NCBI GenBank assembly: GCA_011525915.1
Contig: WYBM01000051.1
Span: 1-64,000 of the forward strand
From: Ardenticatenaceae bacterium
GTDB lineage: Bacteria > Chloroflexota > Anaerolineae > Promineifilales > Promineifilaceae
Direction: 5' to 3'
Length of the DNA stretch: 64,000 nt
The notes beneath the pieces were generated by a model. That model was not told the origin of the DNA, ran no database searches, and saw only the letters and a list, made by a program, of their open reading frames with translations. This document shows, in pieces, positions 50,650 to 59,849 of this stretch; positions within the stretch are counted from its first letter, which is position 1; each line of letters begins with the position of its first letter. The translations under genes and the position numbers were made by a program.

Positions 50650-51639
50650 TTATGATTCCGTATCTACAAATTGCTCAATGCGGGCATCCTGCCACAACCC
50701 AGCCAGCCAGTTGTCACGAGCAGCCTCAAGCAACAAGTTACGGCTATCAGCACCCAACGGCCGTGCCGAATCTTTTTCCACCAGTTGCAGTACATAATAG
50801 GTCGGCGTGCCGTCACTTTGGGTGACGGTAATCACCTCTGACAAATCACCCGGGGTTTGCAGGGCAAAGGCTGGTGCTTCCAATTCCGGCACCGTCAGAA
50901 AGCCGCGGGCAAACCAGCCCATATCACCGCCATTGCCTGGTTCCAGCGAAAACTGATCCGCCAGAAAAGCAAAATCATCCCCGCCTTGGGCACGGGTGAG
51001 CAGTTCATTGGCCAGCGCCAGATCATTGACGTGGATGTAACGAGCATGTATTTGTTCGGCCGTTTGGGGCACATCAGCCGTTACAAACGCAATCATTTGC
51101 TGTATCAGCATCGTCTGGCGCACCACCTCGCTAAACTCTTCTTCCGTATAAAGATTGGCCAGCAACCAGGCTTCGTAATTGCCTTCACCGCGATACGTCT
51201 CAATTTCCTGGGCTACCATCTCTGGGGTGACTTCAAATCCCTGCGCCACAGCCGCCTGTTCAACAAGAACCTGCTCGATCAACACATTTAAAACAATCTT
51301 GCGGTAGTTTTCTTCCAGAGTAAAGCCCGGTTGTGTGGCCGCCTGTTCATACCGGGCCAGTTCCTTTTCATAGGCAGCCAGGTAGATAGGCTGATCGTTG
51401 ACAAGCGCCGCCAGGGGAGGGCTGGGGGTGGGGGTAGGGGGCACGGCCGTATCCGTAGGCATAACCAGGGGGGTGTTGGCGGCACCGTTTGTAGCATTAG
51501 GGGATACGGCCGTGTTATTGGCGCTGTCTGACAAGGAAGCTGTCGGTACAAATGTGGGTACCGGTTCAGCATCCTGACAGGCGGCTAACAAAATTGTCAG
51601 CAGCACCACTACCCCGAAAAAAAGCGTTGATCTCTTCAT
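50650..51639 (-). CDS. Parvulin-type peptidylprolyl isomerase lipoprotein
   Basis: A 329-residue secreted folding factor related to SurA, PrsA and PpiD. Signal and lipobox: FFGVVVLLTILLAAC. A Pro/Thr spacer is followed by an N-terminal chaperone domain with a SurA_N-like helix pattern (IVLNVLIEQVLVEQAAVAQG). The parvulin domain follows (ARYIHVNDLALANELLTRAQ, then FALQTPGDLSEVI), with ARYIHV in place of the more usual ARHILV. It probably assists folding of exported proteins, including the PT-rich protein downstream. Confidence 0.88.
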   Translation of the reverse strand: MKRSTLFFGVVVLLTILLAACQDAEPVPTFVPTASLSDSANNTAVSPNATNGAANTPLVMPTDTAVPPTPTPSPPLAALVNDQPIYLAAYEKELARYEQAATQPGFTLEENYRKIVLNVLIEQVLVEQAAVAQGFEVTPEMVAQEIETYRGEGNYEAWLLANLYTEEEFSEVVRQTMLIQQMIAFVTADVPQTAEQIHARYIHVNDLALANELLTRAQGGDDFAFLADQFSLEPGNGGDMGWFARGFLTVPELEAPAFALQTPGDLSEVITVTQSDGTPTYYVLQLVEKDSARPLGADSRNLLLEAARDNWLAGLWQDARIEQFVDTES

Positions 51640-51817
51640 AAAGTGATGACCTAGTTTACCAATTGGTCACTGTTGTGCAAACTCAACAAAATTATACACG
51701 TCCACATTATGTTGACAAGGTACAATTATGGTACCCTTAAAGGACACCATATATGAAGGTTTCATAAGTAATTGCCAAACTGTTACTTGTGGGGTTGTGC
51801 CGCCGCAAAGGAGAAGA

Positions 51818-52747
51818 TCAGGCTGTGTTGTCTAAGGGGGGTAAATCATCGCTACCAAACAAGCGGCGCACCTGTCGGGCCAGGCGGCTGACGCCGTTTT
51901 CCCGGTAACGGGCCGCCAACACCTGTGCCAGGTCTGCCAGATTCTCATAGTGGCCGTCCTCATGGTGAAAACCTTGCCGATATTTGGATAGCCAGACAAA
52001 CAAATCTGCCTCTGTGCGCCCTGGAAAATCATTGAGCAGCCGTGAATCATGTACGATCTGCACGGTGGGCAGATAGATCATCTCATACCAGGCAGCTACC
52101 GCTTCAGGGTATAGCATTTCTTCACCATCTATTTCCGTCAGCTTCTGCCTTAAATCTTCTATTTGCACCAGCAGTTCAGTATAGCGCCCTGGTGACGTAA
52201 ACCGCACATTATGGTCAGGAACCAGTTCGTTCAGCCCGGTTTTCTGCATAAAATTGCGCTCACCTAACTGAATAAAAATCTGGTCCAGGTTATCATCAGG
52301 GTTAATCTGCAAGGTGTCAGGGTAGGCCCATACGTGGGCTTCAATGGTGGGTATTTGCAACTGGCGGGCGACGGAAACACGATGGTTACCGTCACGCACA
52401 AAGTAGACATTGCCCACTTTATAAACCTCAATCGGGGGCCAGCCAGCGGCGGCGGCCAACGCATCTACCTGCACCCATCGTTCTTGCAGACTGTCGGTCA
52501 GGGGTAAAAATTGCCGGTTAAATTCCCGGTAACGGCCCACACTGCCCATAATGGCCTCTACAGGAATTTCCTCTAAACCCTGGTAAAGCGGGTTTTGCCA
52601 GCGCAATTCGCTGCGAATGGCCTCAAACGGTAACAAACGGGTATCACGTCCGGTCAGCCGGGCAGTCATTTCATTTACGGTAGCGCGCCATCGCGCTTTG
52701 CCAAAGCGGCGCAAGGCTTCATGGCGGGAATTCATCACTTCGTTCAT
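51818..52747 (-). CDS. ParB/Srx-like N-terminal domain protein
   Basis: A protein of about 309 residues. The central motif VYFVRDGNHRVSVARQL is the ParB/sulfiredoxin-type nuclease or NTP-binding core (DGNHR). There is no ParB helix-turn-helix or C-terminal dimer domain, and no parA is near, so it is not a partition protein. The remaining sequence is helical and rich in Trp, Tyr and Arg. Start choice is uncertain; 52747 and 52735 are the likely ATGs and the upstream reading to 52786 lacks a ribosome site. Function unknown. Confidence 0.72.
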   Translation of the reverse strand: MNEVMNSRHEALRRFGKARWRATVNEMTARLTGRDTRLLPFEAIRSELRWQNPLYQGLEEIPVEAIMGSVGRYREFNRQFLPLTDSLQERWVQVDALAAAAGWPPIEVYKVGNVYFVRDGNHRVSVARQLQIPTIEAHVWAYPDTLQINPDDNLDQIFIQLGERNFMQKTGLNELVPDHNVRFTSPGRYTELLVQIEDLRQKLTEIDGEEMLYPEAVAAWYEMIYLPTVQIVHDSRLLNDFPGRTEADLFVWLSKYRQGFHHEDGHYENLADLAQVLAARYRENGVSRLARQVRRLFGSDDLPPLDNTA

Positions 52748-52803
52748 AGTCGGGCACAGTGTAAGGATCAGCCAGGGGCATTGCATCGGGCAGAGTGCCT
52801 AAA

Positions 52804-52830
52804 TTGACGGGGGGGGATGTTGTATATAAT
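52804..52830 (+). promoter_or_regulatory. Promoter of psuG
   Basis: TTGACG (52804-52809) and TATAAT (52825-52830) with a 15-base spacer, rightward. The leader before psuG is about 90-100 bases. Confidence 0.5.
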
Positions 52831-52927
52831 GTCATACCTATGAGGCTTTGTGCAGATATTCAGGGCACTGATATCTAAATCAGGCCAGGCACTTGCATAG
52901 TTGCGGCAGGTAGGTCATCATTAGGGT

Positions 52928-53851
52928 ATGATAAACATGCAGGCGCCTGACGAAGTAGTGGCGGCGCTGGCGGCGGGGCAGCCCGTGGTGGCCCTGGAAA
53001 GCACCGTCATCACCCATGGCTTACCGTACCCAGATAATGTAGAAACGGCCGTTTCTATGGAAACGGCCGTACGGGCAGGTGGAGCTGTTCCGGCTACGAT
53101 TGCTATTTTGCATGGTACTGTCCATATTGGGTTGACAGTGGACCAGATAGAGTATCTAGGGCGGCTGGCGGGCACGGCCATACGTAAATGCAGCCGCCGT
53201 GACATTCCCATAGCCCTGGCCCGTGGGGAAGATGGGGCCACCACCGTCGCTGGAACCATGATCCTGGCACAGCAGGCCGGCATTGAACTATTTGCTACCG
53301 GCGGCATCGGCGGTGTTCACCGCGGCCACCCGTTTGATATCAGCGCTGACCTGATAGAATTGGGGCGTACGGCCGTAACTGTGGTATGCAGCGGCGCCAA
53401 ATCCATTCTTGATCTGCCTGCCACCCGCGAAGTGTTAGAAACCCATGGTGTGCCTGTCATCGGCTACGGTGTGGATGAGATGCCCGCCTTTTTTGCCCGC
53501 AGCAGCGGCCTGCCGGTGGATGTGCGCCTGGATACACCACAGCAAGTAGCCGCCGTTATCCTGGCCCGGCGGCAGTTAGCACTGCAAAATGGCCTGCTCA
53601 TTACCGTACCGGTGCCGGCAGCTGAGGCCTGCGACCCAGAGCAGGTAGAAGCAGCCATAACCCAGGCCACCCACGAAGCTGATCAGCAGGGAATTCATGG
53701 CCCGACCGCAACGCCCTGGCTGCTGCGGCGGGTGATGGCCTTGACCAACGGCCGTAGCTTGCGGGCCAACACGGCTTTATTGCAAAATAACGGTACAATT
53801 GCTGCCAATATTGCGGCAGCCTTAAGCCGGGGATTAAGCGCCAATAGTTAA
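52928..53851 (+). CDS. psuG: Pseudouridine-5'-phosphate glycosidase
   Basis: 307-residue enzyme that splits pseudouridine 5'-phosphate to uracil and ribose 5-phosphate, used in pseudouridine salvage. Family hallmarks are the start VVALESTVITHGLPYPDN, GTVHIGLT, TVAGTMILA, ATGGIGGVHRG and VVCSGAKSILDLPAT. A psuK kinase gene is not adjacent. The ATG at 52937 is an alternative start and is better spaced from AGGG. Two ACGGCCGT palindromes lie 18 bases apart at 53045 and 53063, both encoding Thr-Ala-Val. Confidence 0.95.
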   Translation: MINMQAPDEVVAALAAGQPVVALESTVITHGLPYPDNVETAVSMETAVRAGGAVPATIAILHGTVHIGLTVDQIEYLGRLAGTAIRKCSRRDIPIALARGEDGATTVAGTMILAQQAGIELFATGGIGGVHRGHPFDISADLIELGRTAVTVVCSGAKSILDLPATREVLETHGVPVIGYGVDEMPAFFARSSGLPVDVRLDTPQQVAAVILARRQLALQNGLLITVPVPAAEACDPEQVEAAITQATHEADQQGIHGPTATPWLLRRVMALTNGRSLRANTALLQNNGTIAANIAAALSRGLSANS

Positions 53852-53872
53852 TATGTACCACTGCGGAACTGT

Positions 53873-53933
53873 ATCGTGACTTCACTTTATCGTAGGGTAT
53901 AATTTTTAGTACACTTCATTGATTCGTCACGAT
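53873..53933. promoter_or_regulatory. Promoter flanked by an 8-bp inverted repeat
   Basis: ATCGTGAC (53873-53880) and GTCACGAT (53926-53933) flank TATAAT at 53898-53903, just upstream of the histidine kinase gene. The arms sit near the -35 and the ribosome site, so a regulator could control transcription here. Confidence 0.45.
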
Positions 53934-53943
53934 CAGAACGCGT

Positions 53944-55413
53944 ATGACAAAAAAACTCCTGGCACGAATCCATAAAGAATTCAAGCGGCTCAACACCCTG
54001 ACCATGGTGGTTGTGGGGGTGGGGGCTGTGCTGCTAGTGGTTCTTTATGCCACCATTTACCAGTTTGTTCTGGCCACAGACCTCATGACCTGGATTCCGG
54101 GGCTGGTGATTGCCATCCTCTTGTTTTTCCTTCTTGGCGGCATCATCTATATGCTCATTGACAACCACGATGACCGGGTGCGGGACATGACTGGTAAAAC
54201 TATAGACCTGGAAATGCACCAACTACGGGCTGCCTACAACCGGGCCAAGTCGCTGCAATCCATGGCTTCCGTGATGCGCGCCACCTTAAGCTTTGAGCGC
54301 GTGGTAGAAGAGGCACTAGATGTGTGCAGCCTGGCTTTGGAAGAATCAGGCGTGCCGCGTAATTCGCTGGTAGGCGCGGTCTTTTTGTATCACGGCCGTA
54401 AACTTACCCCGGTAGCCACCCGCCGTTTCCCCAATATTGATGAAGGGAAAATCATCAAAGGCCAGCAAGGCATCATAGCCCAATCACTTAACAATGCGGA
54501 AATGCTGACCATTGAATCGCCGCGCACTGACCCAGAATTACGTCAGTTTATGGCTTTTCAAAACTGCGCTACGGCCGTGTGCATCCCTTTACGCGCCGGG
54601 TACCAGATTTTTGGCACCATGGTCATTGGCTCCAGCACACCTGTGCAGTTTGATCAGGAGCAGTTCGAACTGTTTGACGCCGTGGCCGACCAAGCCGTCA
54701 TCGCCCTGCAAAACGCCCAGCTTTACCAACGCCTGGAAGCGGAAAAACAACGCATCATCGAAGCAGACGAAGAAGCACGCAAAGAACTGGCCCGTGACCT
54801 GCATGATGGCCCCACACAAAGCATTGCCGCCATTGCCATGCGCATCAACTTTATCCGCTCGCTTATGAGCAAAGACCCGGAGCAGGCGTTATCAGAATTA
54901 GAGAAGGTAGAGCAGCTTGCTAAACAAACCAGCAAAGAAATTCGCGGCATGTTGTTCACATTACGGCCGTTGGTTTTGGAAGCACAAGGCCTTACGGCCG
55001 CTGTAGAGGCGGTCATCACTCGTCTGCGGGACACAGATGGCCTGAATATCAAGTTGGCCGGCGGTGATAACGGTGATTTGCTTAATGACTCGGCACAGAG
55101 TGTTGTCTTTTCTATTGTGGAAGAGGCGTTGGGGAATGCGCGTAAATACTCAGAAGCAAAGTTGATCATGGTGCGCTTCTGGCGCGAAGACAACCTTTTC
55201 GTAGCCATGGTCCAGGACAACGGCAAAGGCTTTGACGTGCAAGACGTCAACGCTGATTATAGTTCACGGGGCAGCCTGGGGATGATCAATATGCGGGAGC
55301 GCGCCGACCGTATCGACGGCTCATTGAAGCTGGAATCTGCGCCGGGCAAAGGTACAACCGTAACGCTGGTAGTACCTCTGGAAAAACACGGCCGTCGAGT
55401 GGCTATGCGCTAG
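53944..55413 (+). CDS. NarL-partner-type histidine kinase with GAF domain
   Basis: A 489-residue sensor kinase of the HisKA_3 class. Two membrane helices (about 20-42 and 50-73) are followed by a coiled linker, a GAF domain (about 105-260) and the dimerisation box ELARDLHDGPTQSIAAIA, with the phosphorylated His in DLHDG. The ATPase domain has EEALGNARKYSEA (N box), VQDNGKGFD (G1) and GSLGMINMRERA (G2). Kinases of this class usually pair with NarL/LuxR response regulators, but none is adjacent. The short periplasmic loop suggests that it senses through the membrane or the GAF ligand. Confidence 0.93.
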   Translation: MTKKLLARIHKEFKRLNTLTMVVVGVGAVLLVVLYATIYQFVLATDLMTWIPGLVIAILLFFLLGGIIYMLIDNHDDRVRDMTGKTIDLEMHQLRAAYNRAKSLQSMASVMRATLSFERVVEEALDVCSLALEESGVPRNSLVGAVFLYHGRKLTPVATRRFPNIDEGKIIKGQQGIIAQSLNNAEMLTIESPRTDPELRQFMAFQNCATAVCIPLRAGYQIFGTMVIGSSTPVQFDQEQFELFDAVADQAVIALQNAQLYQRLEAEKQRIIEADEEARKELARDLHDGPTQSIAAIAMRINFIRSLMSKDPEQALSELEKVEQLAKQTSKEIRGMLFTLRPLVLEAQGLTAAVEAVITRLRDTDGLNIKLAGGDNGDLLNDSAQSVVFSIVEEALGNARKYSEAKLIMVRFWREDNLFVAMVQDNGKGFDVQDVNADYSSRGSLGMINMRERADRIDGSLKLESAPGKGTTVTLVVPLEKHGRRVAMR

Positions 55414-55457
55414 GCAAAGTGCACAACTCTTAGATCTGACGCTAACGATTTATCACT

Positions 55458-56951
55458 ATGTTTCGGCTGCATCCAAGGTTTTCGCCCCTCATGCCGGGGC
55501 ACTCTTTCCCCCGTCAACACATCACCTTTGGTCTTCTGACTGTGCTCATGCTGGCTATCTATTGGCTGGTACGTACCTGGTTCCCCCTAGCGCCATATTA
55601 CCGGCGGATACCACTTTCAGACGTGCGTTCGTTTACGCCTTCGCTGGCAGAGGGCATGGTTTATGGGCTGCTGCTGCTGGTGTTACATGGCTTATACATG
55701 CTGGCCTACCGCTGGCTGCATCAGGGCATTCGGCCGCGCCCCTGGCTAATCTTAGGCATTGCCGTTCTTTTTGGCCTGCCTTTGCTGCAAACCTACCCCG
55801 TTAATGCCACCGACATCTTCCGTTATTGGTTGCACGGTCGGGTGACGGCCGTCCACCACGCCAACCCTTACACAGCTGCACCCGACCACTTCCCGGACGA
55901 CCCTTACATGCCCCTGGCCGGAGAATGGCGCGGCGAATCCTCCCCCTATGGACCTGTATGGGAAATTGTGGCGGCTGTTGTCGCCGCTGTGACCCCTAAC
56001 AACCTTTATGCCGGGCTGCTGGCATTTAAAGTGATAGGGTTAACTACCTTTGTTCTGTGCGGTTGGCTTATCTGGCACTTGTTGGCCAACGTCACGCCTG
56101 AACAGCGCACCGGATATACCTTATTGTGGGCCTGGAACCCGGCCCTGCTGCTCACGTTTGTCATAGACGCCCACAATGATGCCCTGATGCTGCTCTGGCT
56201 GTTGTTGGGGCTGTGGGTGCTGCGGCGCGGGCACCCGGCTGCCGGGCTGCTGGTGATGCTGCTGGCAGCGCTGACAAAACCTATCGCTTTGCTGCCGCTG
56301 CCTTTCTTCTTTTTAGCCGCCTGGTGGGGCACACCGGTGGCACGCATGAAAATACGCCTGGTACTGGTCACGGCCGTGGCCGGTCTGGGCTTTACCACGC
56401 TGCTCTTTTTGCCATTTGGTTCACCGCTGCCTTTGGTGACCCGGCTGGTGAGAGAAGCGGCCAATTACCCTGGCTTTTCCCTGGTGACATTAATACTGCT
56501 CATCATTCCAGAATGGGGTACGCTAACCATGGCGCACTATAACCTGGTGGTCAATAATGGGCGGCTTTTGTTTTTGCTGCTGGCGGTTTGGCTGGTATGG
56601 CGTACCAGGCACGGCCGTTCCCCCTTGCACGCGACGGCTGACATCTTTCTGGGCTACCTGCTTACCGCGCCTGCCTTCCGCATCTGGTACGCGGTCTGGC
56701 CTTTTCCCTGGCTGCTGTTGACTGACATCGGTGCCCCCAGGGCACCGGTGGATGACGGCCGTCTGCCTTACCGGGTGCGTGTCGGCCTCTGGTTCCTGTT
56801 AACAACACAGCTCTCCGTCATCATCTACGGTCACCTGCACGTCTTCACCCTGAACGATATCAATCTACCGACACATCTGATCGGCGTCCCTTTCACGTTT
56901 GGCCTGCCATTTCTTCTGGCGACCTTCCCCTTATCCCGCCGCAAAAGCTAA
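55458..56951 (+). CDS. GT-C polyprenol-phosphate-dependent mannosyltransferase-like protein
   Basis: A 497-residue polytopic transferase of a different GT-C branch from the four PMT-like proteins. Motifs TDIFRYWLHGRVT, HHANPYTAAP and SPYGPVWEIVAA resemble actinobacterial alpha-1,6-mannosyltransferases (MptB-like) and relatives. About eleven to twelve membrane helices are present and there is no long soluble tail. The acidic residue in TDIFRY is the likely active-site position. It probably extends a lipid-linked or surface mannan-type glycan; the sugar is inferred. Its stop lies 10 bases before repeat element B. Confidence 0.8.
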   Translation: MFRLHPRFSPLMPGHSFPRQHITFGLLTVLMLAIYWLVRTWFPLAPYYRRIPLSDVRSFTPSLAEGMVYGLLLLVLHGLYMLAYRWLHQGIRPRPWLILGIAVLFGLPLLQTYPVNATDIFRYWLHGRVTAVHHANPYTAAPDHFPDDPYMPLAGEWRGESSPYGPVWEIVAAVVAAVTPNNLYAGLLAFKVIGLTTFVLCGWLIWHLLANVTPEQRTGYTLLWAWNPALLLTFVIDAHNDALMLLWLLLGLWVLRRGHPAAGLLVMLLAALTKPIALLPLPFFFLAAWWGTPVARMKIRLVLVTAVAGLGFTTLLFLPFGSPLPLVTRLVREAANYPGFSLVTLILLIIPEWGTLTMAHYNLVVNNGRLLFLLLAVWLVWRTRHGRSPLHATADIFLGYLLTAPAFRIWYAVWPFPWLLLTDIGAPRAPVDDGRLPYRVRVGLWFLLTTQLSVIIYGHLHVFTLNDINLPTHLIGVPFTFGLPFLLATFPLSRRKS

Positions 56952-56961
56952 AAACTGGCGC

Positions 56962-57065
56962 CTAGTATCAGTTTTCAGTCATCAGTGTACAGTTTTCAGG
57001 GCTGGCCTATCTCTGGAAATAGTCTACTGAAAACTGATGACGTACTTCTGATCACTGGTACTAAG
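56962..57065. repeat. 104-bp palindromic intergenic element, copy B
   Basis: Same length as copy A (49327-49430), with 90 of 104 positions identical. The inner inverted repeat (CAGTTTTCAG and CTGAAAACTG) is fully kept; the outer one has one mismatch. The stop codon of the YihY gene (TAG at 57063-57061, minus) lies in its right end. It sits between two convergent genes. Confidence 0.9.
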
Positions 57066-57999
57066 GCGCTTCAACCTTCGGCGCATGGCGCCCATTGACG
57101 TAAGCTACATTTAAATAGGCACCAAATAAAAAGATGAAACTGGTCACATACGTCCAGGTCAGAAAGGCGATGATCGTTGTCAGTGACCCATACACCAGAT
57201 TCGTGCGCGAAAGGTACACATCAATAATAGATAAAAAAACCTGCTTCACAATTTCCCAAATGAACCCGGCCACCAGGGCGCCTGGTAAGACATCTCGCCA
57301 AGATAACTTGCGGTGCGGCAAAAAGCGGTACAAGACGGCAAACAGTATGATCCCCAGCAGCATCGTCCACAACTGGGTTGTATACGGGCGATACGGCCGT
57401 AACGCCTCCGGGTAAAGTGAATTGAGCACCGCCACTACCGGTCCCCCATACAACGAGGCCATCAACACAAAAACGGCCGTAAACAGCACCAGCAGCATGG
57501 CCAGCCCGCGATGCCGCCAGGCAGAACGGGACCAGGGTAACTCTACTTTCCACACCATATCTTGTGAGCGTGTTAACGCTGAAAAAATATTAGACGCCGA
57601 CCACAATAAAAGCACAACCGCCACGCCGGTAATAGGGGCACGAGCGCGCACTACACTTTCAATATTCTGCCCCAATAAATCGGTTACCCCTGGGGCTAAA
57701 AATTCCAGCGGCTTCATCAGCTCCAATTCTGCCACATTGACATCTACCCATGAACTGGAAATGGCTACTGTGAGCAAAATCAAAGGGAATAACGACATGA
57801 GCGTGTAATAACCAATGGAGGAAGCAATGATGCCGGTTTCACCAGCAAATGTTTGCTTCACAGCTTCCAGGGTGTTTCGCAGCCACTTACGGCCGTTGGC
57901 CCCCACCCAGGTCACATAGGTTTCGCTCCACTGCAAAATGATTTGACTTTGTTTACGCCAGGCTACCATGCGCCCAAGTATATCCTTGAACGTGGACAT
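57061..57999 (-). CDS. YihY/UPF0761 (BrkB-like) membrane protein
   Basis: A 312-residue inner membrane protein with about six helices. Family features are the start of the first helix (ASSIGYYTLMSLFPLILL), the YRFLPHRKLSWRDVLPGAL loop and YGSLTTIIAFLTWTYVTSFI near the end. The old name RNase BN for this family is wrong in Escherichia coli; no enzyme activity is established. The C-terminus ends inside repeat element B, so the last residues may have been changed when the element inserted. It is divergent from recJ. Confidence 0.92.
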   Translation of the reverse strand: MSTFKDILGRMVAWRKQSQIILQWSETYVTWVGANGRKWLRNTLEAVKQTFAGETGIIASSIGYYTLMSLFPLILLTVAISSSWVDVNVAELELMKPLEFLAPGVTDLLGQNIESVVRARAPITGVAVVLLLWSASNIFSALTRSQDMVWKVELPWSRSAWRHRGLAMLLVLFTAVFVLMASLYGGPVVAVLNSLYPEALRPYRPYTTQLWTMLLGIILFAVLYRFLPHRKLSWRDVLPGALVAGFIWEIVKQVFLSIIDVYLSRTNLVYGSLTTIIAFLTWTYVTSFIFLFGAYLNVAYVNGRHAPKVEAP

Positions 58000-58091
58000 G
58001 GGGAAATGGGGGTTCGGTCTATAAAATGGGCCCTAACATCCGGCACGCATATACTTGCAACTTGCAACTTGCGTGCTACCATAGCCTGATT

Positions 58092-59819
58092 ATGAATCGT
58101 CCCGTTTCTATTCGACCCCAAAGATGGCAGGTGGCACCACCTGTACCCACCCAGACACGAGATGCCCTGGGGCACATTCACCCCACTTTACTGCAAATCC
58201 TGTACAACCGGGGAATGGCAGACCCCGCCAGCGTTCAGGCATTTTTAGACGGCCGTTACCTGGAAAAAACAGACCCCTTTCTGCTGGCAGACATGGCAAC
58301 GGCCGTGGCACGCATCCAACGCGCCGTTGAACAAGAGGAAACCATCTACGTCTACGGTGACTTTGACGCCGACGGGGTCACCGCCACCGTTTTGTTGACA
58401 CAAGCCCTACGCGGCCTGGGTCTCTCTCGCCAGCAGGCCCAACCCTACATCCCTGATCGCATCGATGAAGGTTATGGCCTGAATATCGACGCTTTAAGCA
58501 AACTCAAAGAAAATGGGGCCGGTCTGGTGATCAGCGTAGACTGCGGCATTCGCTCCGTGGCTGAAGCGCAGCATGCCCGCGCCATTGACCTGGACATGAT
58601 CATCACCGATCATCACAGTCTAGGCCAGGAACTGCCGCCGGCGTTAGCCGTCATCAACCCCAAACGGCCCGATTCTGCCTACCCAGAAACGATGCTGGCT
58701 GGCGTAGGTATTGCCTATAAGCTGGCCCAGGCACTGTACCAGGCCATGCCGGCGCGCACCCAATTTCATGTGGAAGAACTGCTCGATCTGGTAGCCATTG
58801 GCACCGTGGCCGACCTGGCGCCACTGCTGCGGGAAAACCGCAAACTGGTGGCCGATGGTCTGGCCGTGCTGAACAACGGCCGTCGCCCCGGCATTAAAGC
58901 ATTGGCCGACGTGGCCAAGCTGAAAATGGGACACCTGACCGCCGAATCTATTGCTTTTGGTATTGGGCCGCGCATTAACGCTGCCGGCCGCCTGGCCCAT
59001 GCCTACGACGCCGCCCGCCTACTGGCCGCCACCAATGACATTGACGCTCGCCGCTACGCCGGCGAACTCCACAGGTTGAACCAGCAGCGGCAGCGCCTGA
59101 CCAGTGAGTTGGGCGAAAAAGCAGAAGCCATGGTCAACCCTACCGATCCCATCCTCATTGCCGCCGATAGTAACTTCCTGCCGGGCATCGTGGGCCTGGT
59201 AGCCAGCCGCCTGGCTGAAAAGCATTACCGCCCGGCCATTGTCATTGAGCAGGGTGAAGAAGAGAGCCGTGGCTCCTGCCGCTCCATTGATGAATTTCAC
59301 ATCACCGATGCCCTGGACGAGATGGCTGAACTGCTGGTGCGGCATGGTGGCCATGCCCAGGCTGCCGGTTTCACCATTCGCAATGAAAATTTGCCTGACT
59401 TCATTGAACGCATGACCAGCGTGGCCCGGCACAAGCTAGAGGGGCTGGAACTATATCCGTCCCTGCCTATAGACGCCGAAATTGAAATAGAAGCGGTAGA
59501 TTGGGCCTTGTTTGAACACCTGGCCGGGTTAGAACCCACGGGTGTGGCCAACCCCACGCCCATTTTTGCCAGCCGCAATGTGGAGATCATCCACCACCGG
59601 CTGGTGGGGCAAGAAAGTGACCATCTACAATTGCAGTTGGCCAGCGACAGTGTGGCCGGCAGCTACAAGGTGATCAGCGCCATTGCCTTTCGCCAGGGGG
59701 CGTGGGCCAGCCACTTGCCGCAATACATTGATATCGCTTACACCGTTAATGTGAATGAATGGAACGGCCGTCGCGATTTGCAGTTGATGATTCAAGACAT
59801 TCAGCCAGCACGGCCGTAA
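58092..59819 (+). CDS. recJ: Single-stranded-DNA-specific exonuclease RecJ
   Basis: 575-residue DHH-family 5'-3' single-strand exonuclease for recombination and mismatch or base-excision repair. Metal-binding motifs: VYGDFDADGVTAT, VISVDCGI, ITDHHSLG (DHH) and, in the DHHA1 part, RHGGHAQAAGF. The C-terminal OB-like domain is present (EPTGVANPTPIFASR). The ATG at 58092 fits the family start; a longer frame to 58026 is not needed. Length is normal for the bacterial core enzyme. It has five ACGGCCGT palindromes. Confidence 0.96.
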   Translation: MNRPVSIRPQRWQVAPPVPTQTRDALGHIHPTLLQILYNRGMADPASVQAFLDGRYLEKTDPFLLADMATAVARIQRAVEQEETIYVYGDFDADGVTATVLLTQALRGLGLSRQQAQPYIPDRIDEGYGLNIDALSKLKENGAGLVISVDCGIRSVAEAQHARAIDLDMIITDHHSLGQELPPALAVINPKRPDSAYPETMLAGVGIAYKLAQALYQAMPARTQFHVEELLDLVAIGTVADLAPLLRENRKLVADGLAVLNNGRRPGIKALADVAKLKMGHLTAESIAFGIGPRINAAGRLAHAYDAARLLAATNDIDARRYAGELHRLNQQRQRLTSELGEKAEAMVNPTDPILIAADSNFLPGIVGLVASRLAEKHYRPAIVIEQGEEESRGSCRSIDEFHITDALDEMAELLVRHGGHAQAAGFTIRNENLPDFIERMTSVARHKLEGLELYPSLPIDAEIEIEAVDWALFEHLAGLEPTGVANPTPIFASRNVEIIHHRLVGQESDHLQLQLASDSVAGSYKVISAIAFRQGAWASHLPQYIDIAYTVNVNEWNGRRDLQLMIQDIQPARP

Positions 59820-59849
59820 ACGGTACATTGACCACACAAGGAATACAGT

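Noticed and set aside
51818..52747. Chromosome-partition ParB with a nearby origin
   Set aside because: Only the DGNHR-type N-terminal motif is present; there is no helix-turn-helix, parA, parS-like palindrome or dnaA in the window.
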